Both the position numbers and the translations under genes were made by a program. The notes under the pieces were generated by a model that was not told the origin of the DNA, did not search any database, and worked only from the letters and a program-made list of their open reading frames with translations. Below are positions 37,329 to 44,583 of a stretch of DNA of 60,298 nt, piece by piece. The stretch is from NCBI GenBank assembly GCA_019455245.1, contig JACFMR010000020.1, positions 10,011 to 70,308 of the forward strand, given 5' to 3'. Each line of letters starts with the position of its first letter. The stretch's first letter is position 1. The stretch comes from Opitutaceae bacterium. GTDB taxonomy: Bacteria > Verrucomicrobiota > Verrucomicrobiia > Opitutales > Opitutaceae.

Positions 37329-38915
37329 GTGCCCCGCCCTTTCGCCCCCGTGCTCCGCTTGGTCCCGCGCCTGATCGCGCTGTTTTGGCTGATCGGCGGT
37401 TTCATCCCGCTGCTCCAAGCCCAACGCCCGGAACCGCCGCGCCATGTCATCCGGTTCTCCCCGGGCCCGCAGTATTTTCCCGGCACCGTGCCGCAGGGCG
37501 TGGGCGCGCCGCTGACGGGCGTGAGCCGCGTGGTGGCGGCGTTTGAAAAACAGTTTCCCGACACCAAGGTCGAGATCGTCAACACGCCGGTGACGCGTGA
37601 ATACCTCGTCACCCAACTCAGCGGCGGCGCGGCGCCCGACATCGTGGCCGTCAATGTCGAGGACGTCTGGGTCGACGTGCAGAAAAACTGGTATGTGCCG
37701 CTCGACCGGTTTCTCGCCGAGCCCAACCCCTTTGTCGTGGTCCGCGGCGATCCCGCCGCCCCCGGTTACCGCCAGTGGTGGGACATGTTTCGCTACCAGG
37801 CCGTGACCCGCGGCAAGCAGGCGCCCGACGGGTTCAACTACTGCCTGAGTCTCGACATGGTCGAGACCGCCATCTTCTACAACAAAACCTTCTTCAAAGA
37901 ACACGGGCTGCAAACCCCGGAAACCTGGGCGGAATTCATTACGCTGCTCCAACGCATCCGCACGCTGGGCAAAACCCCGCTCGGCGTGAACATCGACATG
38001 CTGGCCGACTGGGGCCAGGACCTGATCTTCGACCAGCTGTATCACGGACTGCTGTCCGGCATCGATTTGGCGCAGGACCCGGAGCGCGAGGTCTACCTGC
38101 AGGGCTACCTCGACCCGGATGAAATCGCGGTCCTGCATCACCACGGATTTTTCACCGCCCAGGATCCGCGCTACGTCGAGGTGTGGCGCCGGCTCCATGA
38201 ACTCGCCCGCCACTGCAACCGGGACCTGAACCCCACCACCGACATCGTGCGCGGCTTTGTCAGCGGACAAAACGTGATGATCTGGAACGGCAGCTGGCTG
38301 GTCGGCCGGCTCGCCGCCGATCCCAACCTTGGTTTCGAGTGGGATGTGTTTTACCCGCCGCCGCTGACGTCAGCCGATTCGCCCTACGCCACCGGCGTGC
38401 CGATGTGTGTGATCGGCGGCGTGGGCAACCAATACGAGATCACCAACTCCGCGCTCGCCGACACCGATCCCGCCCTGCCCTTTGCCGAGCGCATCGAACG
38501 CTCGCAACGCCTCCGCCGCGTGGTCGCGCTGCTGCAGTTCATCTGCCTGCCCGAAAACACCGCGGCCATCGTCAACGAGTTTCCCGGCTTTATCCCCAAC
38601 ATCAACGGCGTGCCCGTCCTGCACGCGTTGGCGCCGTTCGAAAAGATCCTGGAGCGCCGCTACACCACCACCAAGTGGGTTTACACTTTCGACCTGCGGT
38701 TCACCGACATCCTTCGCCGCATGCTGATGCTGTACCTCGCCGACGGCATCGACCTCGACGGTTTTCTCGCGTGGCAGGAGCGCAACGTGAGCACGGCCGT
38801 GGCCAACTACATCCGCCGCAAACAACCCGACCTCGCGCCGCTGGAGGCCACCTGGCGGCGGCTCGCCCCGCTGCGCGCCGGCCAGCCGGGCCTGCCGGCC
38901 GACCCGTCACCATGA
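37329..38915 (+). CDS. ABC sugar importer, extracellular substrate-binding protein
   Basis: The product is 528 residues from a GTG at 37329, larger than most family-1 sugar-binding proteins (400-450). An N-terminal hydrophobic segment (LIALFWLIGGFIPLLQA) would be a signal peptide or anchor. The body has the family-1 layout: GVSRVVAAFEKQFPDTKVEIVNT, GGAAPDIVAVNVEDVW, ETAIFYNKTFFKEHGLQTPETW. Together with the two permeases it forms an importer whose stop and starts overlap by four bases. The sugar is unknown. Confidence 0.88.
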   Translation: MPRPFAPVLRLVPRLIALFWLIGGFIPLLQAQRPEPPRHVIRFSPGPQYFPGTVPQGVGAPLTGVSRVVAAFEKQFPDTKVEIVNTPVTREYLVTQLSGGAAPDIVAVNVEDVWVDVQKNWYVPLDRFLAEPNPFVVVRGDPAAPGYRQWWDMFRYQAVTRGKQAPDGFNYCLSLDMVETAIFYNKTFFKEHGLQTPETWAEFITLLQRIRTLGKTPLGVNIDMLADWGQDLIFDQLYHGLLSGIDLAQDPEREVYLQGYLDPDEIAVLHHHGFFTAQDPRYVEVWRRLHELARHCNRDLNPTTDIVRGFVSGQNVMIWNGSWLVGRLAADPNLGFEWDVFYPPPLTSADSPYATGVPMCVIGGVGNQYEITNSALADTDPALPFAERIERSQRLRRVVALLQFICLPENTAAIVNEFPGFIPNINGVPVLHALAPFEKILERRYTTTKWVYTFDLRFTDILRRMLMLYLADGIDLDGFLAWQERNVSTAVANYIRRKQPDLAPLEATWRRLAPLRAGQPGLPADPSP

Positions 38916-39850
38916 ACCCGTCCGCCGCCAAGCCCGATCGCGCCCGCTTCCTGGCCCGGCTGCGCTTCAGCGCCGGCTGTCACCTCATCATGCTGCCCAC
39001 GCTGGCCCTGCTGCTGACCTTCGTTTACCTGCCGGTGGCGTGGGCGTTTCTCAAATCGTTCTACGCCTTCGAGGTCGGCGCCGAGCCGCATTTCGTGGGT
39101 CTCACCAACTACGTCGAGTACCTCACGCAGGATCCGCCCACCTGGCTCTCGGTGTTCAACATGTTTCTGATCACGTTTTTCAACGTGGCGGTGCGGCTCG
39201 TGTTTCCCCTCATCATCGCCCGGCTGATCTTTGCGCTGCCCGGCGAGCGTTCGCGGCATTATTACCGGCTGGCGTTTCTCATCCCGATCGTCGTGCCGGC
39301 CATCGCGGTGCAGCTGCTCTGGAGCCGGATGATTTTTGCCGACTACGGCCTGCTCAACGAGACGCTGCAGCTGCTCGGGCTCGGCGACTGGACCCGCGGC
39401 TGGCTCAGCGATCCGCAAACCGCGCTGCTGGCCGTGCTCTGCATCGGCTTCCCCTTTGTCGGCGGTTTCGAGGTGCTCATCTACTACGCCGGCTTTGCCA
39501 ACATTCCGGAAAGCGTGCACGAGGCCGCCACGCTCGAGGGCTGCACCGGCGTCAGCCGCTTCTTCCGCATCGAGCTGCCGCTGGTGCTCAGCCAGCTCAA
39601 GCTCATCGTCATCCTGACCATCATCAGCGGCGTGCAGAGTTTCGAGTCGCTGCTCGTGCTCACGCAGGGCGGCCCGGGTTTCAAGACCATGGTGCCCGGC
39701 CTGTGGATGTATTACAACGCGTTCAGCTTCCAGCGCATGGGCTACGCCTGCGCGATCGGCGTGCTGCTCTTCATCGCCATCCTCGGCCTCACGCTGCTCA
39801 ACCTGCGCTACTTCCGCTCGAGCGAGGATCTTCAACAAGGCAACGCATGA
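38912..39850 (+). CDS. ABC sugar importer permease (MalF/UgpA-like)
   Basis: This 312-residue permease has six membrane helices and the conserved EAA loop EAATLEGCTGVSRFFRIELPLV, which docks the cytoplasmic ATPase. The ATG at 38912 overlaps the binding protein stop (ATGA). The late helix region (FESLLVLTQGGPGFKTMVPG) is typical of MalF-type sugar permeases. No ATPase gene follows, so it probably uses a shared MsmX/MalK-type ATPase made elsewhere. Confidence 0.9.
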   Translation: MNPSAAKPDRARFLARLRFSAGCHLIMLPTLALLLTFVYLPVAWAFLKSFYAFEVGAEPHFVGLTNYVEYLTQDPPTWLSVFNMFLITFFNVAVRLVFPLIIARLIFALPGERSRHYYRLAFLIPIVVPAIAVQLLWSRMIFADYGLLNETLQLLGLGDWTRGWLSDPQTALLAVLCIGFPFVGGFEVLIYYAGFANIPESVHEAATLEGCTGVSRFFRIELPLVLSQLKLIVILTIISGVQSFESLLVLTQGGPGFKTMVPGLWMYYNAFSFQRMGYACAIGVLLFIAILGLTLLNLRYFRSSEDLQQGNA

Positions 39851-40791
39851 AACCGCGCTTCCCCTGGCTCATCCACCTCGTGCTGCTCGTCACCGCCGGG
39901 CTCACGCTCGCGCCCTTCGCCTTCATGGTGAACAACGCATTCCGCTCCACCCCGGAATTTTACCACGGGTTCTTCGCCCTGCCCGCCGCCGCCCATGGCC
40001 TCGTGCAGGTCGCGGGGCACACCCTCACCGGCGACGACCGGCCGCTGACGCTGCGACAGGACGACGGCACCGTCGTGGAGCTGTCGCGCCGCGAGGCCGC
40101 GGCCCGACATTGGACGCGCCTGACCACCGGCGTGGTGCGGGCGTGGCAGGTGCTGCGCCCCTACGTCATCAACTCGTTCATCGTGTCAGGCCTCACCGCC
40201 ATCGGCGTCTGTTGCCTCGGTTCGGGCACGGCCTACATCCTCGCCCGCTACCGGTTTTTCGGCCGGCAGTTCCTGTTTCTGTTCATACTTTCCACCATGG
40301 TCTTTCCCGGCGTGCTGACGCTGGTGCCGAGTTTCCTGCTGGTGAAACAGCTCGGCCTGCTCGACACCTACGCCGCGATGATCCTGCCCTACATCGCCGG
40401 CGGCCAGGTCTTTGCCATCTTCGTGTTCAAAAGCTTTTTCGAGGGCCTGCCCGAGGAGCTGTTCGAATCGGCGCGGCTCGACGGCGCCGGCCACTGGCAC
40501 CTCTACCGCCACATCGTGCTGCCCCTCTCGCTGCCGATTTTCTCCGTCGTCGCGATCATGAATCTGCTGGGCACCTGGAACAATTTTCTCTGGCCCTACA
40601 TCGTGAGCAGCGACGACCGCCATGCGGTGGTTGCATCCGGGTTGTTTTTGCTGTCGGGCTCGTCGTTTGTTAACGATGTCGGCACGATGTTCGCCGCCTA
40701 CCTGCTGAGCAGCGTGCCCCTGTTGGTGCTGTTCTTGTTCGCCACGAAAACCTTCGTCCGCGGACTGACCAGCGGGGCCATGAAGGTTTGA
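39847..40791 (+). CDS. ABC sugar importer permease (MalG/UgpE-like)
   Basis: The 314-residue permease starts at the ATG at 39847, overlapping the upstream gene by four bases. The EAA-type loop reads ESARLDGAGHWHLYRHIVLPLSLP. In the first outer loop, between helix 1 and helix 2, a hydrophilic stretch of about 55 residues (GHTLTGDDRPLTLRQDDGTV...) is longer than in most MalG proteins and may contact the large binding protein. With no ATPase gene nearby, the importer depends on one encoded elsewhere. Confidence 0.9.
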   Translation: MKPRFPWLIHLVLLVTAGLTLAPFAFMVNNAFRSTPEFYHGFFALPAAAHGLVQVAGHTLTGDDRPLTLRQDDGTVVELSRREAAARHWTRLTTGVVRAWQVLRPYVINSFIVSGLTAIGVCCLGSGTAYILARYRFFGRQFLFLFILSTMVFPGVLTLVPSFLLVKQLGLLDTYAAMILPYIAGGQVFAIFVFKSFFEGLPEELFESARLDGAGHWHLYRHIVLPLSLPIFSVVAIMNLLGTWNNFLWPYIVSSDDRHAVVASGLFLLSGSSFVNDVGTMFAAYLLSSVPLLVLFLFATKTFVRGLTSGAMKV

Positions 40792-40823
40792 ACGCGGCCG
40801 CCCCCGGCCGGATCGCCGCGCAC

Positions 40824-40860
40824 AAAAAAACCGGGGTGGAGGATTTCTCCCCCACCCCGG
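40824..40860 (-). terminator. Rho-independent terminator of small gene A
   Basis: Read on the minus strand, a stem CCGGGGTGG / CCACCCCGG with an A/G-rich loop is followed by seven T residues. It lies just past the stop of the small gene at 40876-41142 and directly downstream of the convergent ABC importer. Confidence 0.88.
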
Positions 40861-40875
40861 CGTCGTTTTCTAGTT

Positions 40876-41142
40876 TCAGGCTGCGTTGGCGAGCTTTTGC
40901 ACCCGCCGCGACAGCGGCTGCCAGACCAAGCGTTGAAACGCCTCGGGCAGGCGCACCACCGCCTGGGTCCAGCTGCGGTTTTCAGCAGTCTGCCGCGATC
41001 CGGCCGGTTTGTGATCGGTCGGTGCCGTCGGATCCGCCCCGCGCGCCGAGTTGTCTTCAAACTCGTAGGCAGAGAAAATCGAGGCCCCGGTGCCGAAGCC
41101 GCCAGGTAACACGACAAACATGGTCTTGGTCTTTTTATTCAT
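40876..41142 (-). CDS. Small protein of unknown function, paralogue A (88 residues)
   Basis: The product is MNKKTKTMFVVLPGGFGTGA... ending LSRRVQKLANAA. It has no recognised family. It resembles the neighbouring product at 41389-41646: both have a basic start (NKKTK / ENRTK), a glycine-rich patch, a D-x-SAR segment, and a QR-[LF]-V-x-Q-x-L-x-RR core near the C-terminus. Both have the same ATG context TCTGATCATG, and both end at their own terminator, so the pair are independently transcribed paralogues. The role is unknown; a regulatory, secreted or modified peptide is possible but not shown. Confidence 0.6.
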   Translation of the reverse strand: MNKKTKTMFVVLPGGFGTGASIFSAYEFEDNSARGADPTAPTDHKPAGSRQTAENRSWTQAVVRLPEAFQRLVWQPLSRRVQKLANAA

Positions 41143-41159
41143 GATCAGACGGAGGGCTC

Positions 41160-41260
41160 GGGATTTTTACCGTCCAAACCCTCCTGGCAGACCACGAACT
41201 GTCCAAAGAACGTAACGACTTAACGTGATGGGATAGTCACGCCCGTCAAGGGACAGTTCC
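41160..41260 (-). promoter_or_regulatory. Leader/promoter region of small gene A
   Basis: Read on the minus strand, this leader contains TTGACG, then GTTCTTTGG and TGCCAGGAGGG before TCTGATCATG. The leader of the paralogue (41650-41760) has TTGACC, GTTCTTTGG and AGCCGGGAGG in the same order. A nine-base inverted repeat, GAACTGTCC at 41196-41204 and GGACAGTTC at 41251-41259, brackets the centre. No clear -10 box was found. Confidence 0.4.
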
Positions 41261-41332
41261 GCGGGATGACCGGTTTACCGTCAGATTGGCACCGGTATTT
41301 TCGTCATAAGCGGCTGCCTTGCCATGTCTTGC

Positions 41333-41368
41333 AAAAAAAGGGACGGGAGAGCCTCGCTCCCCCGTCCC
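41333..41368 (-). terminator. Rho-independent terminator of small gene B
   Basis: On the minus strand GGGACGGG pairs with CCCGTCCC (41340-41347 with 41361-41368), with a few more inner pairs, followed by seven T residues. It ends the transcript of the small gene at 41389-41646. Confidence 0.85.
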
Positions 41369-41388
41369 GGTGGTTTTCTATTTCTTGT

Positions 41389-41646
41389 TCAAGCCGCAAG
41401 GTCGGTCTTTACCGACCGGCGCTGCAGGGTCTGGCAGACGAAACGCTGCCAGACACCCGGTCGCCGGTTGCCCGATGACTTGCCATTGCGGCAGGTGTCC
41501 TTGGACCGCCCCGCGGATAAAACGGGGTTGTGCAAGTAGTTGCGCGCGCGGCGGGCCGAATCATCGGCGCCGTCCCACGGCATGCAACCCAAGCCCAGCC
41601 CCGACATCGGCGGTGCGACCTCGGTGTGTTTTGTCCTGTTTTCCAT
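41389..41646 (-). CDS. Small protein of unknown function, paralogue B (85 residues)
   Basis: The product is MENRTKHTEVAPPMSGLGLG... ending QRRSVKTDLAA. It aligns with its neighbour (paralogue A) over most of its length and shares the TCTGATCATG start context, leader words GTTCTTTGG and GGGAGG, and the separate terminator. This one has three cysteines (GLGCMPW, DTCRNG, FVCQTL) and paralogue A has none, so disulfide or metal use is not conserved. The function is unknown. Confidence 0.55.
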   Translation of the reverse strand: MENRTKHTEVAPPMSGLGLGCMPWDGADDSARRARNYLHNPVLSAGRSKDTCRNGKSSGNRRPGVWQRFVCQTLQRRSVKTDLAA

Positions 41647-41846
41647 GATCAGATGGAAATCTCCCCGCGGTATGCAGTGAGACCTCCCGGCTGATCACGA
41701 AAGCCAAAGAACCACGCGAAAGGGATGCCTTCACGAGCGCGGGTCAACAGCGGGTTTCGTTCCAACCGTTACGTTTTCGCGGCCACCGTGCAAAATGCAC
41801 TCATGACGGAGGAAAGACGGTTGGGCGACGGGGCGGCGATATTTTC

Positions 41847-41875
41847 GATGAAAACATTAACCATTGTTTTTCATC
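41847..41875 (+). promoter_or_regulatory. Inverted repeat upstream of the alanine-rich protein gene
   Basis: The 320-base gap between small gene B and the alanine-rich gene contains GATGAAAACA and TGTTTTTCATC around TTAACCAT, an AT-rich interrupted inverted repeat about 90 bases before the start codon. GTGCAAAATGCAC, a short palindrome, lies near 41788. Either could be an operator. No convincing -35/-10 pair was found. Confidence 0.35.
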
Positions 41876-41966
41876 AGGTTGAGTTAGTCGTTGGCGTAAT
41901 TTTCGAACCACCGGCGCAAACCCCGCTCTATCGGCCCGGGTGCAAACCCAGAAACTCACAACCACC

Positions 41967-42830
41967 ATGAATACCCAAAACAAAACCAAACTCATTCTCA
42001 CCGTCCTGATCGCCGCCAGCTTGGCGTCCGGCGGTTTCGCGCAGGCCGGTGCGGGCGTTGACACCGCCGCCTCGGTCAACTCCTCGATCAACGCCGCCAG
42101 CAACGCGGCCCGCGCCGCGGCCCAGGCGTCGCAAAACGCGCAGGCCGCCGCCAAGACCGCCGGTCAGTCGGCGGCGCAGGCGGCCAATCAATCGGCCCGC
42201 GCCGCCGCGCACGCCGCCAAGCAGAGTGCCACCACCGCCGCCGTTGCGGCCAATGCCCAGGCGCACGGTCTCGCGAAAGGGGCCGCCGACAATGGCAACG
42301 CCGTGGCCCGCGCCGCCACCGCCAACGCCGGCATGGGCACGGAAACCGCCGCGGCCGTTCACGCCGCGCAACTTGAACGCGATGCCGCCCGGGCCGAAGC
42401 GACCGCCGGCGCCGAGGTCGAGGCGACCGCGGCCGGCACCGACGTCAACGCCGGCGAATCCGCCTCGCTTTCCGTCGCCATCGACCGGTCGGAAACCACC
42501 GCGGCCATCCGCGAACTGAACGCCTCCACCCGTGAACAGGTGCTCACGCAGATCGCGACCACCCGCAGCACGGTCGCCGCGGAAGTGAGCCAGCTGCGTG
42601 AGGCCGCCGCCAATGCGCGCGGCAGCGCCAAGGCCGAGATCCAGGCCGCGGTGGAGCGCATCCAAACCGCGGAGGCCGAACTCGCCGCGAGCATCCGCGC
42701 GATCCAGCAGGCCCGGCAGGCGGAACTCGCCGAACTGCGCGAGCAGTTGCAGGCCAATTACGACGCGTATGTCGAGGCGGCCGTCGACGCCCAGGCCACC
42801 GCCGCGGCGGCGACCCAGTCCGGCTCATAA
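41967..42830 (+). CDS. Secreted alanine-rich coiled-coil protein
   Basis: The ~287-residue product starts MNTQNKTKLILTVLIAASLA, a signal peptide cleaved near GGFAQA. From residue 30 it is nearly all Ala with Gln, Asn, Ser, Glu and Arg, with heptad-like repetition and no Pro: a long alpha-helical rod. The C-terminal half (TREQVLTQIATTRSTVAAE, AEIQAAVERIQTAEAELAAS) is a clear coiled coil. No enzymatic motif is seen. Cell-surface or periplasmic structural proteins (Lpp-like or appendage rods) look like this. It is followed by a terminator and then an outer-membrane protein gene, so it may be made separately from it. Confidence 0.6.
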   Translation: MNTQNKTKLILTVLIAASLASGGFAQAGAGVDTAASVNSSINAASNAARAAAQASQNAQAAAKTAGQSAAQAANQSARAAAHAAKQSATTAAVAANAQAHGLAKGAADNGNAVARAATANAGMGTETAAAVHAAQLERDAARAEATAGAEVEATAAGTDVNAGESASLSVAIDRSETTAAIRELNASTREQVLTQIATTRSTVAAEVSQLREAAANARGSAKAEIQAAVERIQTAEAELAASIRAIQQARQAELAELREQLQANYDAYVEAAVDAQATAAAATQSGS

Positions 42831-42844
42831 AAACAGTGACCAAC

Positions 42845-42878
42845 ATCCGGGGCCTCCATCCGGGGCCCCGGATTTTTT
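42845..42878 (+). terminator. Rho-independent terminator after the alanine-rich gene
   Basis: A perfect ten-base stem ATCCGGGGCC / GGCCCCGGAT (42845-42854 with 42864-42873) is followed by a T tract. It lies 14 bases after the stop of the alanine-rich protein gene. Confidence 0.85.
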
Positions 42879-42915
42879 CCACCCTGCGAAAAAAATTTCA
42901 CGCACCTCTTTCACC

Positions 42916-43692
42916 ATGAAAACCTGCCCTTTCCCTTTGCTGGCCCTGATGCTCGCGTTCGGCGGCACCGTCTGCGCCCAGACTACGACCCCGGTGGTCA
43001 CGGAACCCAATCCTTGGAATCTGGATGTCGGTCTGAACTACGTGACGGGTGACTATGGCCTGAACAGCGACACCGACGTTTGGGTGCAGACCACGTCGTT
43101 GGGTTACGAAAAAAATCCCTGGCGGTTCGAAGCCACGCTGCCCTTCATCTCCCTCAGCGGCCCAGCCTCCGTGATCGGCGACGTCGGTCGCGCCGACACC
43201 TCCACCCAACGCGGCGCGGGCGATATTTCCGTCGCTGCCACCTATCAGCTCGTCCGGGCCGACGCCGGGCGCGGCAACATCGACTTCACCGCGCGGCTCA
43301 AGCTGCCCACGGCCGACGAAGACAAGGGCCTCGGCACCGGCGAGACCGACCTCAACGTCGAGTTCAACTACAGCCGCAACCTCGGCGAGGTGACGCCGTT
43401 CGCCACGCTGGGCTACCGCTTCCTGGGGCGCAGCCCCGCCTATCCGCTCAAGGACGGTTTCTACACCACCATGGGCCTCGCCGCCCCGGTGGGGACCAAC
43501 GGCACCACCGCCGGCCTCGCCCTCACCTGGCGCGCGGCCATCGTCGAGGATGCCGACAGCGCCACCGAGCTCATGGCGTTTGTCTCCCGCCGGCTCGATG
43601 AGAATTGGAAAATCCAAGGCTTTGTCCTGACCGGTTTCACCGACGCGAGCCCCGACTTCGGTCTCGGCGCGCTCGTCGGCTACAAGTTCTGA
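42916..43692 (+). CDS. Outer-membrane beta-barrel protein (MtrB/meta-pathway phenol-type fold)
   Basis: The 258-residue protein has a signal peptide (MKTCPFPLLALMLAFGGTVCAQ) and alternating beta strands (WNLDVGLNYVTGDYGL, WVQTTSLGYEKNPWRFEATLPFISL, DFTARLKLPTADEDKG). It closes with LGALVGYKF, an aromatic C-terminal residue as in outer-membrane barrels. The ATLPF...SAGDISVAATYQ-type strands recall the meta-pathway phenol-degradation/TodX-like group, but the identity is not certain. An upstream open frame is a shadow; the ATG at 42916 has a signal peptide. Confidence 0.65.
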   Translation: MKTCPFPLLALMLAFGGTVCAQTTTPVVTEPNPWNLDVGLNYVTGDYGLNSDTDVWVQTTSLGYEKNPWRFEATLPFISLSGPASVIGDVGRADTSTQRGAGDISVAATYQLVRADAGRGNIDFTARLKLPTADEDKGLGTGETDLNVEFNYSRNLGEVTPFATLGYRFLGRSPAYPLKDGFYTTMGLAAPVGTNGTTAGLALTWRAAIVEDADSATELMAFVSRRLDENWKIQGFVLTGFTDASPDFGLGALVGYKF

Positions 43693-43699
43693 CCTTGCC

Positions 43700-43723
43700 G
43701 GCCCCGGAGTGAAATCCGGGGCC
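43700..43723. terminator. Bidirectional hairpin terminator
   Basis: A perfect nine-base stem GGCCCCGGA / TCCGGGGCC with loop GTGAAA lies between the convergent outer-membrane protein gene and the pRiA4b-type gene. T-rich sequence follows on the plus strand only weakly (GTTGCGTTTTC). Confidence 0.7.
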
Positions 43724-43732
43724 GTTGCGTTT

Positions 43733-44326
43733 TCACTTGGTGAGTTTGCGCAGCGCCTTGTTGATCTGTTCGAGATCGCACCGCTCCGGCGTGTAGTCCG
43801 GCCCCAGCCACTCGCGCCATTCGCGGCCGAGCTCGCTCTCCGGCTCCTGCAGGCAGGCCAGCATGTCGTGAAACGCCTCCAGCCCGCCGCAATCCTCCGG
43901 CGGCCCGGCACGCTCGCCCGCCGTGCACTGCGGGTAGAATCGCCCCTTCTGCACCGCCTCCCATTTCTCGATCTTGATGTCGATACGCCAGCCCTCGCCG
44001 AAGTGGTAGTCGTAGTGAAAACGTGCCCGGTTTTCCAAATCGAGGTCGGACAGGGTCACGTCGCGGTCGTCCTCGATCGTGACGTCCTCGCGCTTGAGCG
44101 GATTGCCCAGCCGCAGGTCGTCGATCACGAACGCATGCGTCTGGTAGTCAAACCAGTCGAACAGGATCTGGATGGTGTCGTGCAGGCGCGACAGCCACAT
44201 GGTCTCGCGCACCTGCAGCCGCCGCCAGATGCGCGGCTTGGTGCCGGCGACATCGAGCCGCAGCACCAGCACGCGTTCGGGCGCCTTGCGCTTCACCGCT
44301 CCCTGACCCTCTTGCAACGAAATCAT
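43733..44326 (-). CDS. Plasmid pRiA4b ORF-3-family protein
   Basis: The 197-residue protein has the hallmarks of this family: VLVLRLDVAGTKPRIWRRLQV near the N-terminus, LHDTIQILFDWFDYQTHAF, and FHYDYHFGEGWRIDIKIEKWE with the conserved aromatic/acid core. An ATG at 44326 gives the standard length. The family has no known biochemical role, although members occur near mobile elements. It is convergent with the outer-membrane protein gene. Confidence 0.85.
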   Translation of the reverse strand: MISLQEGQGAVKRKAPERVLVLRLDVAGTKPRIWRRLQVRETMWLSRLHDTIQILFDWFDYQTHAFVIDDLRLGNPLKREDVTIEDDRDVTLSDLDLENRARFHYDYHFGEGWRIDIKIEKWEAVQKGRFYPQCTAGERAGPPEDCGGLEAFHDMLACLQEPESELGREWREWLGPDYTPERCDLEQINKALRKLTK

Positions 44327-44399
44327 CGGGCCTCACTCAACCGAAACCCCGCCCCGCGGCAAGCGCGGCCATGACCGTCCAAACACTCCCCGCGCCGGC

Positions 44400-44557
44400 C
44401 CGAAAGTAACCTAATAGGAATTGCCCATAGAAGTGACGCTGCGTTTCGGCGGGCCCGCCGGGCCCGCCGAAACGCACTCGCGGCGCCCCAGCGGTCGCGC
44501 CCTACCTTCACGCTTCGGATCGTCTTTTTGTAATCATCAATAACAGGTTACTTTCGG
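44400..44557. repeat. MITE-like element with 13-base terminal inverted repeats (copy 2)
   Basis: CCGAAAGTAACCT (44400-44412) and AGGTTACTTTCGG (44545-44557) are perfect inverted ends. Inside, CCCATAGAAGTGACG at 44424-44438 matches copy 1 at 3358-3372. A perfect palindrome follows: 17-base arms, GCGTTTCGGCGGGCCCG and its complement, around one base at 44441-44475. The right part (CCCTACC...TTTGTAATCATCAATAAC) resembles the right part of copy 1. There is no gene in it; the 257-base gap holds nothing else I can identify. Confidence 0.7.
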
Positions 44558-44583
44558 TTTCGCGTTCGGCGGGGTCGGACGGA

